From Bin87 sp965262485 (GTDB lineage Bacteria; Chloroflexota; Dehalococcoidia; Lucifugimonadales; UBA3495), in contig OZ253540.1 of assembly GCA_965262485.1 (NCBI GenBank), forward strand, positions 434,001-498,000: a DNA stretch of 64,000 bases, written 5' to 3'. Below the pieces are notes generated by a model. It did not search any database and had not been told where the DNA came from. It saw nothing but the letters and a program-made list of their open reading frames with translations. The position numbers were made by a program, and so were the translations under genes. Shown one piece after another: positions 1 to 9,394 of this stretch (its first letter is position 1; each line of letters starts with the position of its first letter).

Positions 1-9
1 AAAACCGGC

Positions 10-228
10 GTCGGTACGCAGGGCAAACGCATTCTAAATTAATCGGCTTTGCAGGCGTTCGTCATTCCCGCGAAAGCGGGAATCCGGGTCGTTTGGTTGT
101 ACGTCAACTGTATGGAAGCAAGCTGTATGGATTCCCGCCCCGTATCAAGTACGGGGTGACGTCCTTTCGCGGGAATGACGGTATATGAGATCCCCTAAAG
201 TTAGAATGCGTTTGCCCTGCGTCGGTAC
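10..228. repeat. MITE-like element, family A, copy 1 (with target duplications)
   Basis: A 203-bp element (18-220) is bounded by perfect 20-bp inverted repeats, GCAGGGCAAACGCATTCTAA at 18-37 and its reverse complement at 201-220. The direct repeat GTCGGTAC lies on both sides (10-17 and 221-228), as expected of a target duplication. Inside is a double-hairpin core (61-179) of GTCATTCCCGCG...CGCGGGAATGAC type. No ORF is present, so the element is non-autonomous. Exact ends are uncertain by 1-2 bases because of shared nucleotides. A second copy lies near 11.0 kb. Confidence 0.8.
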
Positions 229-257
229 GCCGGCGATCACGCCGTTTCCGGCTCCAT

Positions 258-295
258 CACAAAACGCCCGGACAGTGCTTTCCGGGCGTTTTGTG
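258..295. terminator. Bidirectional intrinsic terminator
   Basis: A perfect 15-bp stem, CACAAAACGCCCGGA (258-272) with its complement at 281-295, encloses an 8-nt loop. The stem has A-rich and T-rich flanks on each side, so it can terminate in both directions. It sits just downstream of the minus-strand lipoprotein gene ending at 329. Confidence 0.75.
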
Positions 296-328
296 TGTTC
301 GATGAGTGGAACCGGAGGTTGATCTTGA

Positions 329-1309
329 TTAAAAGGCTCCCACATCGGCGAGTGCGGCTTCCAGTTCATTGAACGTGGCGAATCCTTCGAACCGGTGCCG
401 AACGATACCGTCGGCGTCGAGCACAAATACCCAGGATTCATTTACCCAGTCTTCCAACCTTGTGAATCCCCATTCATCGGCGGCGGGAACCAAACGGCCT
501 TTGCTCAAATCGCCCTGAATCTCGGCCGGATTGTCGTAAAGTTCGACGTGGACGTAGTTGGCAGTATCGGGGTGAGCGGCGCGTAATTCTGAAACGGTGT
601 CGACCTGGGGGCCGCACGTTGGGCTGGTACAAAAGGCGGGCGTAGCGAATACGATGACGGCCGGCGCGTCGTCGGCAACCACGTCGGATACCGAAAGCCG
701 GTACAACTCGGCGTCCGGAGAATATGCGGTGGTCAGTTGAGGCAGTTCCAGTCCGTCGCCCAATACTTTGGTAGCGCTGGGCGGCGCAGGATCACCCAAC
801 GATGGGATGGGAGTCTCGGCCAACACGTCAACCGGAATCTCCACCGCTCTCTGCACGTCGTTTTCACTGACTGTTGCAGTCAGCAGGTAACGCCCCGGAG
901 CCGGGAATTCGACAGCGGTGGCGTATGCTCCTCGAACACCGTATGGCCAGGGATTGAAATTCGCGGTCGCCCGAGCCGCCGGCGCCGTGTCATCCGAGTG
1001 GGCAATCGATATATCCGCCGTGGGCGCCTTGATCAAACCCTTTTGCGTCTCAAGGAGGAATGCGATCCGGTTTTGGCCTACATCGAGCACGGTGGTGGCC
1101 AAATGGGCCCGTATAAATTCTTGCGAGGCATCGACGGTGGGTATCTGGATCAAGTTGGGCTGATTCTGCGTGGCAGTGTTGTCCGGCGTGACAGTCTCCG
1201 GGACGGCGGGACTGCTACAACCCGCCAACGCAGCTACTAGTCCCAACGAGATCAACCCGAACAGGAACCTGCTCACTCCCACTGATGGCGCGAGAAATCG
1301 GAGCATCAT
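329..1309 (-). CDS. Thioredoxin-fold lipoprotein
   Basis: 326-residue exported protein. The N-terminus is a lipoprotein signal: hydrophobic stretch and lipobox LAGC around residue 30. The last ~110 residues resemble a thioredoxin-like domain: a strand ending VIVFATPAFC, then CTSPTCGP and an EL.....LADVGAF end. The two Cys are spaced CxxxxxC, not CxxC, so classical disulfide exchange is doubtful; SCO/peroxiredoxin-like or metal-handling roles are possible. The start codon overlaps the stop of the upstream TlpA-like gene (ATGA, 1306-1309), so the two are translationally coupled and probably work together outside the membrane. The middle region (residues 60-170) resembles an immunoglobulin-like domain and is not assigned. 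Confidence 0.7.
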   Translation of the reverse strand: MMLRFLAPSVGVSRFLFGLISLGLVAALAGCSSPAVPETVTPDNTATQNQPNLIQIPTVDASQEFIRAHLATTVLDVGQNRIAFLLETQKGLIKAPTADISIAHSDDTAPAARATANFNPWPYGVRGAYATAVEFPAPGRYLLTATVSENDVQRAVEIPVDVLAETPIPSLGDPAPPSATKVLGDGLELPQLTTAYSPDAELYRLSVSDVVADDAPAVIVFATPAFCTSPTCGPQVDTVSELRAAHPDTANYVHVELYDNPAEIQGDLSKGRLVPAADEWGFTRLEDWVNESWVFVLDADGIVRHRFEGFATFNELEAALADVGAF

Positions 1310-2625
1310 GGACCCTCAGAGTAAACGCCGAACGTAAACGCGAAGATACCGAAATCGTCGGAATTAGACCGCATGGTGAGGACGGATTCCTGGCGGTATT
1401 CGGGATTGTCGACCATGGCATACAGACGTGGTTCGTCCACCAACAGGTATGAACTCCCGTTCTCGTCGAACCGGATGTCGGAACCGGCATTTTCGGGCGT
1501 CAGCATGACCCCATCTACGGTTACAAACACCTGGTAGGGTTCGCCGGATTCGGAGGTGAGCACCACGTTCACACTCCTGGCGGCGTAGTTCAGGGCCAGG
1601 TAGTCTTCCAGGCTTTCGGTTTGCCTCGCGTGCCGGATGCGTTCGGGTTCCACCGACCATTGCCCGTTGAAGTACAGGAGATGCTGCCTGATGTCCTGGG
1701 GGACGGTAACGTCAATGACGCCAGCGCTTTCGCTGTCGGTAGGGTCTGTGATCGATTCGAAGAACTCCACCTGTGCCACATACGGAGCCCGTCCGGCCTG
1801 GAGCGTCCGGAAATTGCGATGCCATCCGGCGTATAGCTCCGGGGTTACCGGCGCGGAACCGGAAGATCCGGCTTCCTGAAAAGCTGAGTCTCGCACCTGA
1901 TCCTGGGGCAGGTTCAGCGGGTCGTCAGACAAATCGGCGCCAGCTTCTACCAGAGCCGCGCGAATACGTTGCTCAGTTTCGCCGTAGGCACCCTCGCCGA
2001 AATGGTTGTAAATCTGTTCGCCTCGGCTGTTGAACAGGTATTTGGCGGGCCAGTAGCGGTTTTCGAAGTTGCGCCATGTTTCCATGTCGTTGTCCTGCGC
2101 TACCGGCCAGCCGATCTCGTAGGAGGCCACTGCATCAACTACGTTGTCGTAGTCTTTTTCGAATTCGAACTCGGGAGCATGGATACCCAGGATAACCAGG
2201 CCATCGTCCTCATACTGTGCCCACCAATCACGCAGGTAAGGGAGTGTCCGGATACAGTTGACGCAGGTGTACGTCCAGAAATCTACCAGCACTACCTTGC
2301 CCTCGGCAGTTAATTCAGCGATAGACAGTTCGGTGTCTGTGTTCAGCCAGGCGCTGATGCCGGCGATTTCAGGGATGTCCGCGATTATGGCTTGACGCGC
2401 TGCGGAAACGGTCGGAGGCGTCTCGGGAGTGGACTCCTCCAGAGCAACTTCTGAGGCGGGTTCGACGGTTTGCTCGTCTGCCGTCTGCGAAACCTGGGTT
2501 TCGGATTCCACCGGAACAGCAGTAGCGTCCGGCGCTGCGGATTCCCCACATGCCAGCGCTGCCACCACCACGACGGTTATCAGCGCAACAAGGACACCGC
2601 GAGGCCAACTAAATGTCAACGGCAT
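1306..2625 (-). CDS. DipZ/TlpA-like thiol-disulfide lipoprotein
   Basis: 439 residues. A lipoprotein signal ends at ALAC (about residue 26), followed by a Thr/Glu/Ala-rich linker. A TlpA-type thioredoxin domain follows (about 85-235) with the active site WTYTCVNCIRTLPYL (CxxC), the form typical of DipZ proteins. The C-terminal ~190 residues match the DipZ beta-sandwich (WSVEPE, VNVVLTSE, VDEPRLYAMVD, FAFTFG). DipZ proteins usually also carry a CcdA-like membrane domain; here it is absent and a lipid anchor replaces it. Likely role: extracytoplasmic disulfide reduction or cytochrome c maturation support. The start has a GGGAG ribosome site 6 nt upstream. Cotranscribed with the overlapping downstream lipoprotein. 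Confidence 0.85.
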   Translation of the reverse strand: MPLTFSWPRGVLVALITVVVVAALACGESAAPDATAVPVESETQVSQTADEQTVEPASEVALEESTPETPPTVSAARQAIIADIPEIAGISAWLNTDTELSIAELTAEGKVVLVDFWTYTCVNCIRTLPYLRDWWAQYEDDGLVILGIHAPEFEFEKDYDNVVDAVASYEIGWPVAQDNDMETWRNFENRYWPAKYLFNSRGEQIYNHFGEGAYGETEQRIRAALVEAGADLSDDPLNLPQDQVRDSAFQEAGSSGSAPVTPELYAGWHRNFRTLQAGRAPYVAQVEFFESITDPTDSESAGVIDVTVPQDIRQHLLYFNGQWSVEPERIRHARQTESLEDYLALNYAARSVNVVLTSESGEPYQVFVTVDGVMLTPENAGSDIRFDENGSSYLLVDEPRLYAMVDNPEYRQESVLTMRSNSDDFGIFAFTFGVYSEGP

Positions 2626-2686
2626 GAAAACTCCCTACGCAAATCGTTATTTGTACAACACCGGTTCGTGCCCGTGTTCCATGATA

Positions 2687-2692
2687 ATTATA
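2687..2692 (-). promoter_or_regulatory. Likely -10 element (TATAAT) of the DipZ-like gene
   Basis: The minus strand reads TATAAT about 60 nt upstream of the start at 2625. I see no good -35 hexamer at the expected distance, so the call rests on the -10 match and position. Confidence 0.4.
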
Positions 2693-2757
2693 CGCCAGCA
2701 TCCTGATGTCGGATTGCTGGAACGATCAGTTGGAATTAGGTTCTATTGACATTTCAC

Positions 2758-2877
2758 GTCATTCCGGCGAAAGAACGTCACCCCGTACTTGATACGGGGC
2801 CGGAATCCGGGCGCTTTGGAAAGCAGACATCGTTCACATCTCAGGGTACTCTGGATTCCCGCTTTCGCGGGAATGAC
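2758..2877. repeat. Double-hairpin repeat core with 26-bp insert
   Basis: Two hairpins face each other: GTCATTCCGG...CCGGAATCC on the left and GGATTCCCGCTTTCGCGGG on the right, ending AATGAC. The left hairpin loop carries the 26-bp palindromic unit at 2774-2799 that recurs elsewhere in the window. It fills the spacer between the divergent DipZ-like and moxR genes; no ORF of its own. Confidence 0.75.
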
Positions 2878-2995
2878 GGGCTGGGGTTAGCGAAATCGCC
2901 TTATATCTCAAATGTCAACACGGCCCAGGAATGCCAGCCGCGTTCCTATGCTACACTGGCGTCAGGTTCATTCAACCCAGCGACGGAGTATTGCC

Positions 2996-3982
2996 GTGCA
3001 AAACATCGCTGTTTCAGCTCCTGCCGGTGTGCCGGCCACTATCATGGAAGCTACGGAAGTAGGGCGACGGATTGCCCAAAACATTGCTGCGGTGATAGTG
3101 GGGAAAGACGAAGTAATTGAACGGGCGTTGGCTGCACTCATCGCGGAAGGGCATATTCTGGTGGAAGATGTGCCAGGGGTTGGGAAAACGATGCTGGCCC
3201 GGGCGCTTGCAATATCGATCGGCGGTACGTTCTCCCGCATCCAGTTCACGCCGGATTTGCTGCCCAGTGACGTTACAGGCGTGTCGGTGTACAACCAGTC
3301 CACCGAGGAATTCAGCTTCCGCTCCGGGCCAATCGCCGCGCAATTGGTCCTCGCCGACGAAATCAACCGAGCTACGCCCAAGACGCAATCTGCCCTCCTG
3401 GAAGCCATGGAGGAGCGTCAGATAACGGTTGACGGCATTACTCATCCGCTGCCGCCGCCTTTCCTGGTGATAGCAACCCAGAACTCTATCGAATATGAAG
3501 GAACCTTCCCGTTGCCCGAAGCGCAGCTGGACCGGTTTTTGATGCGCATAAGCGTGGGATATCCCAAGTTTGCCGATGAAATGACGATCATCGCGCAACA
3601 GGAACATACGCATCCGATTACGGATCTGCAGGCCGTGGCGAATCCGGAACAGGTGCTGTCAATGCAGACGGTTGCGCAGGAGATATACGTTGACGGGCTG
3701 GTGCGGGAGTACGTAGTTGCGCTGTCGGAAGCGACCCGGGAACATGTTGATACTACGCTGGGAGCGTCGCCGCGGGCTTCCCTGGGACTCTTTCGCGCCT
3801 CCCGCGCAATGGCCCTGTTGCGGGGACGCGATTACGTGCTGCCGGATGATGTGAAAGAGCTGGCCCCCTCGGTTCTCTCCCACCGGATTGTGCTGACGCC
3901 AGCGTCGCGGATGCGAGGCGTGCGCACGGAGCAACTCGTGGCCGAACTGCTCAATACCGTGCCGGTGCCCGGCGCTCGATAA
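2996..3982 (+). CDS. MoxR-family AAA+ ATPase
   Basis: AAA+ ATPase of the MoxR group, chaperone-like factors that activate VWA- or membrane-associated partner proteins. The Walker A is GVGKT in EDVPGVGKTMLARAL; the Walker B is VLADEINRA; sensor 1 is IATQN; the arginine-finger region is PLPEAQLDRF. I choose GTG 2996: GGAG at 2985-2988 lies 7 nt upstream, and a -10-like TATGCT sits near 2948, inside the longer frame that could start at ATG 2912. This gives 328 residues, normal for the family. Genes for DUF58 and a transglutaminase-like protein follow, the standard MoxR-DUF58-TGase set. Confidence 0.92.
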   Translation: MQNIAVSAPAGVPATIMEATEVGRRIAQNIAAVIVGKDEVIERALAALIAEGHILVEDVPGVGKTMLARALAISIGGTFSRIQFTPDLLPSDVTGVSVYNQSTEEFSFRSGPIAAQLVLADEINRATPKTQSALLEAMEERQITVDGITHPLPPPFLVIATQNSIEYEGTFPLPEAQLDRFLMRISVGYPKFADEMTIIAQQEHTHPITDLQAVANPEQVLSMQTVAQEIYVDGLVREYVVALSEATREHVDTTLGASPRASLGLFRASRAMALLRGRDYVLPDDVKELAPSVLSHRIVLTPASRMRGVRTEQLVAELLNTVPVPGAR

Positions 3983-4124
3983 TTGGGGCCACGGCCTCAA
4001 CCCGGAGCCTGGGAACTGAGATCAGGGGATCACAACCCGGTTCTACTCCCGTTTATGGGCAATGATGGCGATCAACGGGGTGGAGACAACCACGTTCCCG
4101 ACAGTCAGGAGCCACTAACAAACG

Positions 4125-5450
4125 ATGATCAGGCAAACGCTAAGGCGACACCGACGTAAGTTACTGTTCTCTCTGCTGATTTTGGTTGTCCTGCTGTACG
4201 CTATGGGCACCGGATTCGCATTCTTCTACCGGCTGTGGTTCGTGTTGGCGCTGCTGACCCTGGTCGGCTACGCATGGGCGTGGTTCAATCTGCGTGGAAT
4301 AAGTGTGCGGTTAACACGGTTGGATACGCGCGGTCAGGTGGGGGGTTATCTGGAAGGCCTGGTGCAAATGGTCAACCGGACGCGAATGCCGAAGTCGTGG
4401 CTGGAAGTGGTGGAAGAAACCGATTTGCCCAATGCGGGCGGACGCACCATCGCGCTGGTGCGGGGCCAGCAACGGGCGTTCAGGATTGCCACTTACCTGG
4501 CGCGGCGGGGAGTGTATCGAACCGGCAGAATCCGCGTTACCGCGCGAGACCCGTTTGGTATGTTCCGCCTGAGTCGTACTTTCCTCGATGAGCAACCATA
4601 TACTGTGCTGCCTCTAACGGTTCCCCTGCCCGACCTGGATAATCGGTTTGCCAGCCTGCCCAGCGACACCGGGCTGTCTCGCCGCACCATGTCAATCACG
4701 CCTGAATCATCCGGGGTGCGGGAGTACAACCCCGGAGACGGGTGGCGACGGATTCATTGGCCTTACACTGCCCGTATGAACAAGTTGATGGTCAAAGAGT
4801 TTGACATCGGTGTGTCGGCGCAGGCATGGGTACTGTTGGACATGGAACGACGATCCCACGTGGGCGCCCCGCCCGACAACACTGAAGAGCTGTCGGTTAC
4901 GGTCGCTGCATCGTTGATTCACCGGCTCGAGCAAAGTGCGGCGCCGGTGGGGTTGGCGGCGAACGCGTCCGCCCACTGGATGTTGAAACCCGACCGCAGA
5001 CCGGCCCAATTGGGTATGTTGATGGAAACGCTGGCGGCGGTGCAGGCTGATGGGACGTCGCCGCTGGAACGGTTCATTTTCGACCTGCGCCCGCACTTAT
5101 CCGGGTTCAACACGCTGATGGTGGTTACACCGTCGCGCAGAATGGAATGGGCGCCGGTTCTGGTTGGATTGCGTCGACAGGGCGTCAACGTGGCGGTTTG
5201 CTACATAGATTCTACGTCCTTCGTACCGCTGGACAGCAGGACAGCGCCGGGTGCAACCGGGCAGGTGACTGCCGAATTCCTGGCGCAACACGACATCCCC
5301 CTTTACCTGGTGCGCCAGGGAGAAGATCTGAATCGTGCGCTTTCGGCGCCATTGGTAACGGGCGTACAGGGAGCGACGGAGCGTCGGCGGGAATCCGCAA
5401 GCACGGAATCCGATCCGGTCGCATCAACCTCCCCGGCAACTGCGGACTGA
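4125..5450 (+). CDS. DUF58 domain protein
   Basis: 441 residues. Two hydrophobic segments lie at the N-terminus (about 15-35 and 38-55), then a beta-rich region, then the DUF58 signature YNPGDGWRRIHWPYTARMN at about 200-220, followed by a VWA-like fold (WVLLDMERRS). DUF58 proteins are the usual partners of MoxR ATPases; their role is not firmly known. AGGAG lies 13 nt upstream of ATG 4125. Sits 142 bp after moxR and before the transglutaminase-like membrane protein, so one operon is likely. Confidence 0.88.
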   Translation: MIRQTLRRHRRKLLFSLLILVVLLYAMGTGFAFFYRLWFVLALLTLVGYAWAWFNLRGISVRLTRLDTRGQVGGYLEGLVQMVNRTRMPKSWLEVVEETDLPNAGGRTIALVRGQQRAFRIATYLARRGVYRTGRIRVTARDPFGMFRLSRTFLDEQPYTVLPLTVPLPDLDNRFASLPSDTGLSRRTMSITPESSGVREYNPGDGWRRIHWPYTARMNKLMVKEFDIGVSAQAWVLLDMERRSHVGAPPDNTEELSVTVAASLIHRLEQSAAPVGLAANASAHWMLKPDRRPAQLGMLMETLAAVQADGTSPLERFIFDLRPHLSGFNTLMVVTPSRRMEWAPVLVGLRRQGVNVAVCYIDSTSFVPLDSRTAPGATGQVTAEFLAQHDIPLYLVRQGEDLNRALSAPLVTGVQGATERRRESASTESDPVASTSPATAD

Positions 5451-5593
5451 TATCAGGTCGTTCCGATGGGTTCGGTCGTTGATCGATCCGCGCGGCAGGG
5501 ACTGGAGACAGCTGGCATGACAACCGGGGTATCCCGGCAAACGGTAGCCGTACACAACGTTGGCAACGCCCGGATATGTAAACCGGATTCGGT

Positions 5594-5599
5594 TATACT
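5594..5599 (+). promoter_or_regulatory. Likely -10 element (TATACT)
   Basis: TATACT lies 20 nt upstream of the preferred ATG at 5620, which would give a leader of roughly 14 nt. It argues against the longer TTG start at 5560, which would lie upstream of this promoter. No convincing -35 seen. Confidence 0.4.
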
Positions 5600-5619
5600 G
5601 GGCCGCACCTGGTAGTTTT

Positions 5620-8157
5620 ATGGCAACTATAACTACTGTAGCACCCGGACTGACGCAACGACCTCCCGCAGAAGGTCGGACTCCGTTCGTGTCTGCGTTC
5701 CTGCTCCGGCTATTGGCGGCGCTGATGGCCCTTCGGCCGCCGGACGGGTGGGCAGCCGCGGGACTGCTGGCCCTCAACTTAACCATCGTGGTGTGGTCGG
5801 TGGAAGTGGCAGACTGGGCCCCGACGCCGCCCCTGGTACTGGTGCTGGGCATCGGAATATTGACGGCCCTGGCGCTCAGCCGCATCAAACTCTGGGCGGC
5901 TGTTCTGATACCCGCCGGTCTGGCCATCGGCAGCGGTGTGATTATCTGGCAGATGACCGCATCATCGCCCGAAGAATTGAGGTTGGCGTCTGCCGGTGAA
6001 CTCTTTGGCAGACTGGCCGACTGGGTCGCGGCTGCCCGCGCTGAGGGGATCAGTGTTGACCCGCTGCCGTTTGGGGTGGGGTTGATGATTGCGGCCTGGC
6101 TGATCGGATTCCTGGGGGGGTGGTTATTTTTCCGCCGGCGGAGTTTCTGGGCAGTTTTTGCGTTGGGGGCGGTCGGATTGCTCTCCAATCTGACTTTTTT
6201 GCCAGCCCAGGCGAGCGTGTATCTGGGAGTTTACCTGTTTACGGCTTTGCTTCTGGTTGGTTGGTTGCAGTCAGTGAGGGCGCGCCAGCAGTGGGATTCC
6301 CAGGGGCGCGTTTACGACGGGCATTTGGGAATCCTGACTGTTAGCGACACGGTTTTGGTTGCATTGGTGGCTTTGCTTATCGCGTTCCTGTTGCCCGTGG
6401 GCGGCCAATGGGGCCCGGCCAACAAGGTGTACGACTATACCCGATCCCCGCTGGTGCGTTGGGAAGAGGATTTCAACCGTTTGTTCGCCGGGCTGCCAGC
6501 CCGGAAGCCGCTGCCCTATCGGATTTGGGGCGACGCAATGGCATTCCAGGGGACAATCAACCCCACGGATACCCCTGTATTGCAGATCAACTCCCCGATT
6601 CCCCTGTACTGGAAAGCGCGTTCATACGCCAAGTACACTCACGAGGGCTGGCTGTCGGAGGGCACTGTGCTGAAGGAACCCGGATGGCAACCCGAGTACA
6701 GCCTGGTGGATCCCGATCAAGAACGGTTCAACGTTACGTTTGAGGTAGTTCCGAATTATGAGAGCCGCACTCTGTTTGCGGGTGGCCTTCCCACCGGCGC
6801 CAACCGTGACATCCGGGTTGAGACTTTCGACTCACCACGGTATGTGATTGATCCCTACGCCGGGGCGCTTCCAGAGGGGATACCGTCCACATTGGCCCTG
6901 GCGGTGCAGGCGGTGGGCGATGCAACGGCTCAAGACCCGGCGGCGGCGGATGAACTCATAGCCGCCAATTTGCCGCCAAATTTCTTGCTGGAATCTGTGG
7001 AGCGCGATGACATTGGCGTGGTCCAAACGGCCATAGTTGGGGAGTTCGTGCCAAATATGCCCGATGTTTTGGCAGTGCGAGCCGCGGGAAGCACCGCCGA
7101 CTCCGGAGTGCCGTACCAGGTTACCGCGGCGGTGTCGATGGCAACGGCAGAAGATCTCAACACCGCAAGCGATGACTATGCTCCATGGGTTTGGACCCGT
7201 TACACCCAGTTGCCGCCCGACATGCCGCCACGAGTTGCGGAGTTGGCCCGCCAGATTACCGCCGGAGCCGAAACCCCACACGAGAAAGCGGTGGCTGTGG
7301 AACAATACCTGAAGAATTCGCTGGATTACAGCCTGGAGATCGAACCGCCGCCGTTCGGTGAGGACGGCGTGGATTACTTTCTTTTCGAGAGCCGGCAAGG
7401 TTACAGCGAGTATTTCGGTTCAGCCATGACCGTGCTGATGCGCAGCGTGGGAATTCCGGCGCGCATGGTCACGGGGTACTCCATCGGCACCCGCATCCAG
7501 GATTCGCAAACGTACGTCGTCTCTGACCACCACAGCCACGGGTGGGCCGAAGTGTATTTCCAGGGGTATGGCTGGATCCCGTTTGAACCCACTCCGGGGA
7601 GAGACATCCCGATTGTGGTGCAGCCACAAGCCCAACCGGAAGAGAGTTCCCTTGACGAATTCGTAGATCCGGGCGAGTTACCGTGCGAATTTGAAGATGA
7701 ATGCGAAGATATAGAGCCGGGCTTTAGTGATGAAGATCTGGAGTTATTTGCCAATGGCGGGCTACGGTGGCGGACCGTCTTGAATAATAGCCTGCCCTGG
7801 ATCATCGGCATCTCCGCCACTGCGGCGCTATTGGCAGCCGTGGCCGGAACCGTTTGGCGCTGGTTGCTGTCCACTCCGTCCAACAATGTTGGCATCTATC
7901 GGCGTTTGCGTCGCCTGAGCCGGTTGGCGTCTTTGGGCCCCCGGCCTTACGAAACTCCACACCAGTGGGCTGCCACGGTGACCACTGCGTTGCCCGCACA
8001 ACGACGGGACATATTGACAATCGTGGATGCGTACGTGGGCGAAACGTACTCGGGCCGCCAACGCTCTGAGGGTTCAACCGACGAAAGCGTTATCAGGGCC
8101 TGGCGCGGGTTGCGCGTACCCCTGGCTATCCACACCCTGAGACGCCGGGAAACTTAG
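5620..8157 (+). CDS. Transglutaminase-like membrane protein (TgpA type), Cys nucleophile replaced by Ser
   Basis: 845 residues. About five membrane segments in the first ~270 residues, a large external region, a transglutaminase core (about 560-660), an acidic linker (EFEDECEDIEPG), a further membrane helix (WIIGISATAALLAAVAGTV) and a DUF4129-like cytoplasmic tail. The fold signatures are clear: AMTVLMRSVGIPARMVTGY and SHGWAEVYFQGYGWIPFEPTPG with His640. The position normally holding the nucleophilic Cys (RxGYCEYF) reads RQGYSEYF; codon 7405-7407 is AGC, Ser596. Glu656 stands at the usual Asp position, as in many bacterial relatives. Peptidase or transglutaminase activity is therefore doubtful. 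It closes the MoxR-DUF58-TGase set. Confidence 0.85.
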   Translation: MATITTVAPGLTQRPPAEGRTPFVSAFLLRLLAALMALRPPDGWAAAGLLALNLTIVVWSVEVADWAPTPPLVLVLGIGILTALALSRIKLWAAVLIPAGLAIGSGVIIWQMTASSPEELRLASAGELFGRLADWVAAARAEGISVDPLPFGVGLMIAAWLIGFLGGWLFFRRRSFWAVFALGAVGLLSNLTFLPAQASVYLGVYLFTALLLVGWLQSVRARQQWDSQGRVYDGHLGILTVSDTVLVALVALLIAFLLPVGGQWGPANKVYDYTRSPLVRWEEDFNRLFAGLPARKPLPYRIWGDAMAFQGTINPTDTPVLQINSPIPLYWKARSYAKYTHEGWLSEGTVLKEPGWQPEYSLVDPDQERFNVTFEVVPNYESRTLFAGGLPTGANRDIRVETFDSPRYVIDPYAGALPEGIPSTLALAVQAVGDATAQDPAAADELIAANLPPNFLLESVERDDIGVVQTAIVGEFVPNMPDVLAVRAAGSTADSGVPYQVTAAVSMATAEDLNTASDDYAPWVWTRYTQLPPDMPPRVAELARQITAGAETPHEKAVAVEQYLKNSLDYSLEIEPPPFGEDGVDYFLFESRQGYSEYFGSAMTVLMRSVGIPARMVTGYSIGTRIQDSQTYVVSDHHSHGWAEVYFQGYGWIPFEPTPGRDIPIVVQPQAQPEESSLDEFVDPGELPCEFEDECEDIEPGFSDEDLELFANGGLRWRTVLNNSLPWIIGISATAALLAAVAGTVWRWLLSTPSNNVGIYRRLRRLSRLASLGPRPYETPHQWAATVTTALPAQRRDILTIVDAYVGETYSGRQRSEGSTDESVIRAWRGLRVPLAIHTLRRRET

Positions 8158-8416
8158 AGTTGTTGGGGGTATCGGCCGGGTTCGAGGCGCGTTTGTGACA
8201 CCGGCCCGTTGACGCTCGTGCGTACCCACTATAATCTGTCATTGCGACCCCGTACTTGATACGGGGGTGGCAATCTCGTCGCTGTAGCAACGGTGGTGCC
8301 CCGGCGTGTGCTCAACCTCAACGAGATTGCCACGTCGCTGCGCTCCTCGCAGTATCTGTGTTGGGTGTCAAGCCTTTTTGCGGGTTTGGAGGTGGGATGG
8401 TTCTATCCGTGGTGTT

Positions 8417-9394
8417 CTATCCGTGTTGTTGCACCCAGGGGGTTCCGCGGCGGGCCACTGCGTTCAGTTGCAACAGCAGCTTGCGCATCACGGCCACCAG
8501 CGCCACTTTGCCAGTTTTGCCACGTTGCCGCAGCTGACGGTAGAAATCAGGTAAGCTCCCCTGGCCGCGTGTCGCCGCCAGGGCCGCCATGTACAAGGCC
8601 CGGCGCACTACGCCGCGACCGCCCCGGATGGTGCGCTGGCCCCGCTTCCGGCCACTGTCCCGAGACCAGGGCGCCAGTCCCACCAGGGAGGTCAGGGCCT
8701 TCCCGTCGTATTGTCCCAGTTCCGGCAGCTCGGCGGTCAGGGTGGCGGCGGTGAGCGGCCCTACGCCCGGCACGCTGCGGTACAAGGCGGCGCGTTGGGC
8801 CAGGGACTCGCTGCTCTGCAATGCGGCCTGGTACTCCTCATCCAGCTGGGCGATCTCCTGGTCCAGCCAGGCGATGTGGCGGGCGGTGGAAGCCCGGGCC
8901 TTGCGGGAGGTTCCCTGGTTGCGCCGGTTCAGCTCCTGCACTCGCTGTTCCACCAGCTGCTGGCGGCGGCGCAGCAAATCCCGCAGTTCCTCACGTTCCG
9001 GATCCGGCTGCGGGGTGTCCGGGGGTTCAAACACCTGGCCGTAACGCGACAGCGTCTGGGCGTCCAGGGCGTCAGTCTTCGCCAGGTGGCCAGCGGCCCG
9101 GGCGAAATCCCGCACCTGGTTGGGGTGGGCCTGGTGCACCCCCAGTCCCCCGGCCCGCAACCGGTTGACCAACTGGAGTTCATAGCCCCCGGTGGGTTCA
9201 CACACCACCTGCGCGACCTCCTGCGCCTCCAACAATTGCAACAGATCGGCGATGCCCTCCTCAGTGTTGGCAAAGCGACGCGCCGGGCCAGCCGACACCG
9301 ACACGTCCAGGCTGGCTTTGCTGACGTCAATGCCCACCACTGCGCCGCCTTCCACTGCGCTACCTTCCATGGTCTTCATCTTTGGCGTCTTCAT
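8417..9394 (-). CDS. IS110-family transposase (DEDD recombinase)
   Basis: 325 residues from ATG 9394, preferred over the longer ATG at 9481 because GGGAGG lies about 8 nt upstream of 9394. The N-terminal DEDD (RuvC-like) domain shows GIDVSK, VCEPTGGYE and KTDALDAQTL. A coiled stretch with alternating Glu/Arg/Gln (about 130-200) follows, then the C-terminal transposase_20 domain: YRSVPGVGPLTAATL, LTSLVGLAPWSRDSG, RRALYMAAL. The reading frame is intact, so the element may be active. IS110 enzymes are guided by a structured RNA made from the element's noncoding end. Confidence 0.95.
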   Translation of the reverse strand: MKTPKMKTMEGSAVEGGAVVGIDVSKASLDVSVSAGPARRFANTEEGIADLLQLLEAQEVAQVVCEPTGGYELQLVNRLRAGGLGVHQAHPNQVRDFARAAGHLAKTDALDAQTLSRYGQVFEPPDTPQPDPEREELRDLLRRRQQLVEQRVQELNRRNQGTSRKARASTARHIAWLDQEIAQLDEEYQAALQSSESLAQRAALYRSVPGVGPLTAATLTAELPELGQYDGKALTSLVGLAPWSRDSGRKRGQRTIRGGRGVVRRALYMAALAATRGQGSLPDFYRQLRQRGKTGKVALVAVMRKLLLQLNAVARRGTPWVQQHG

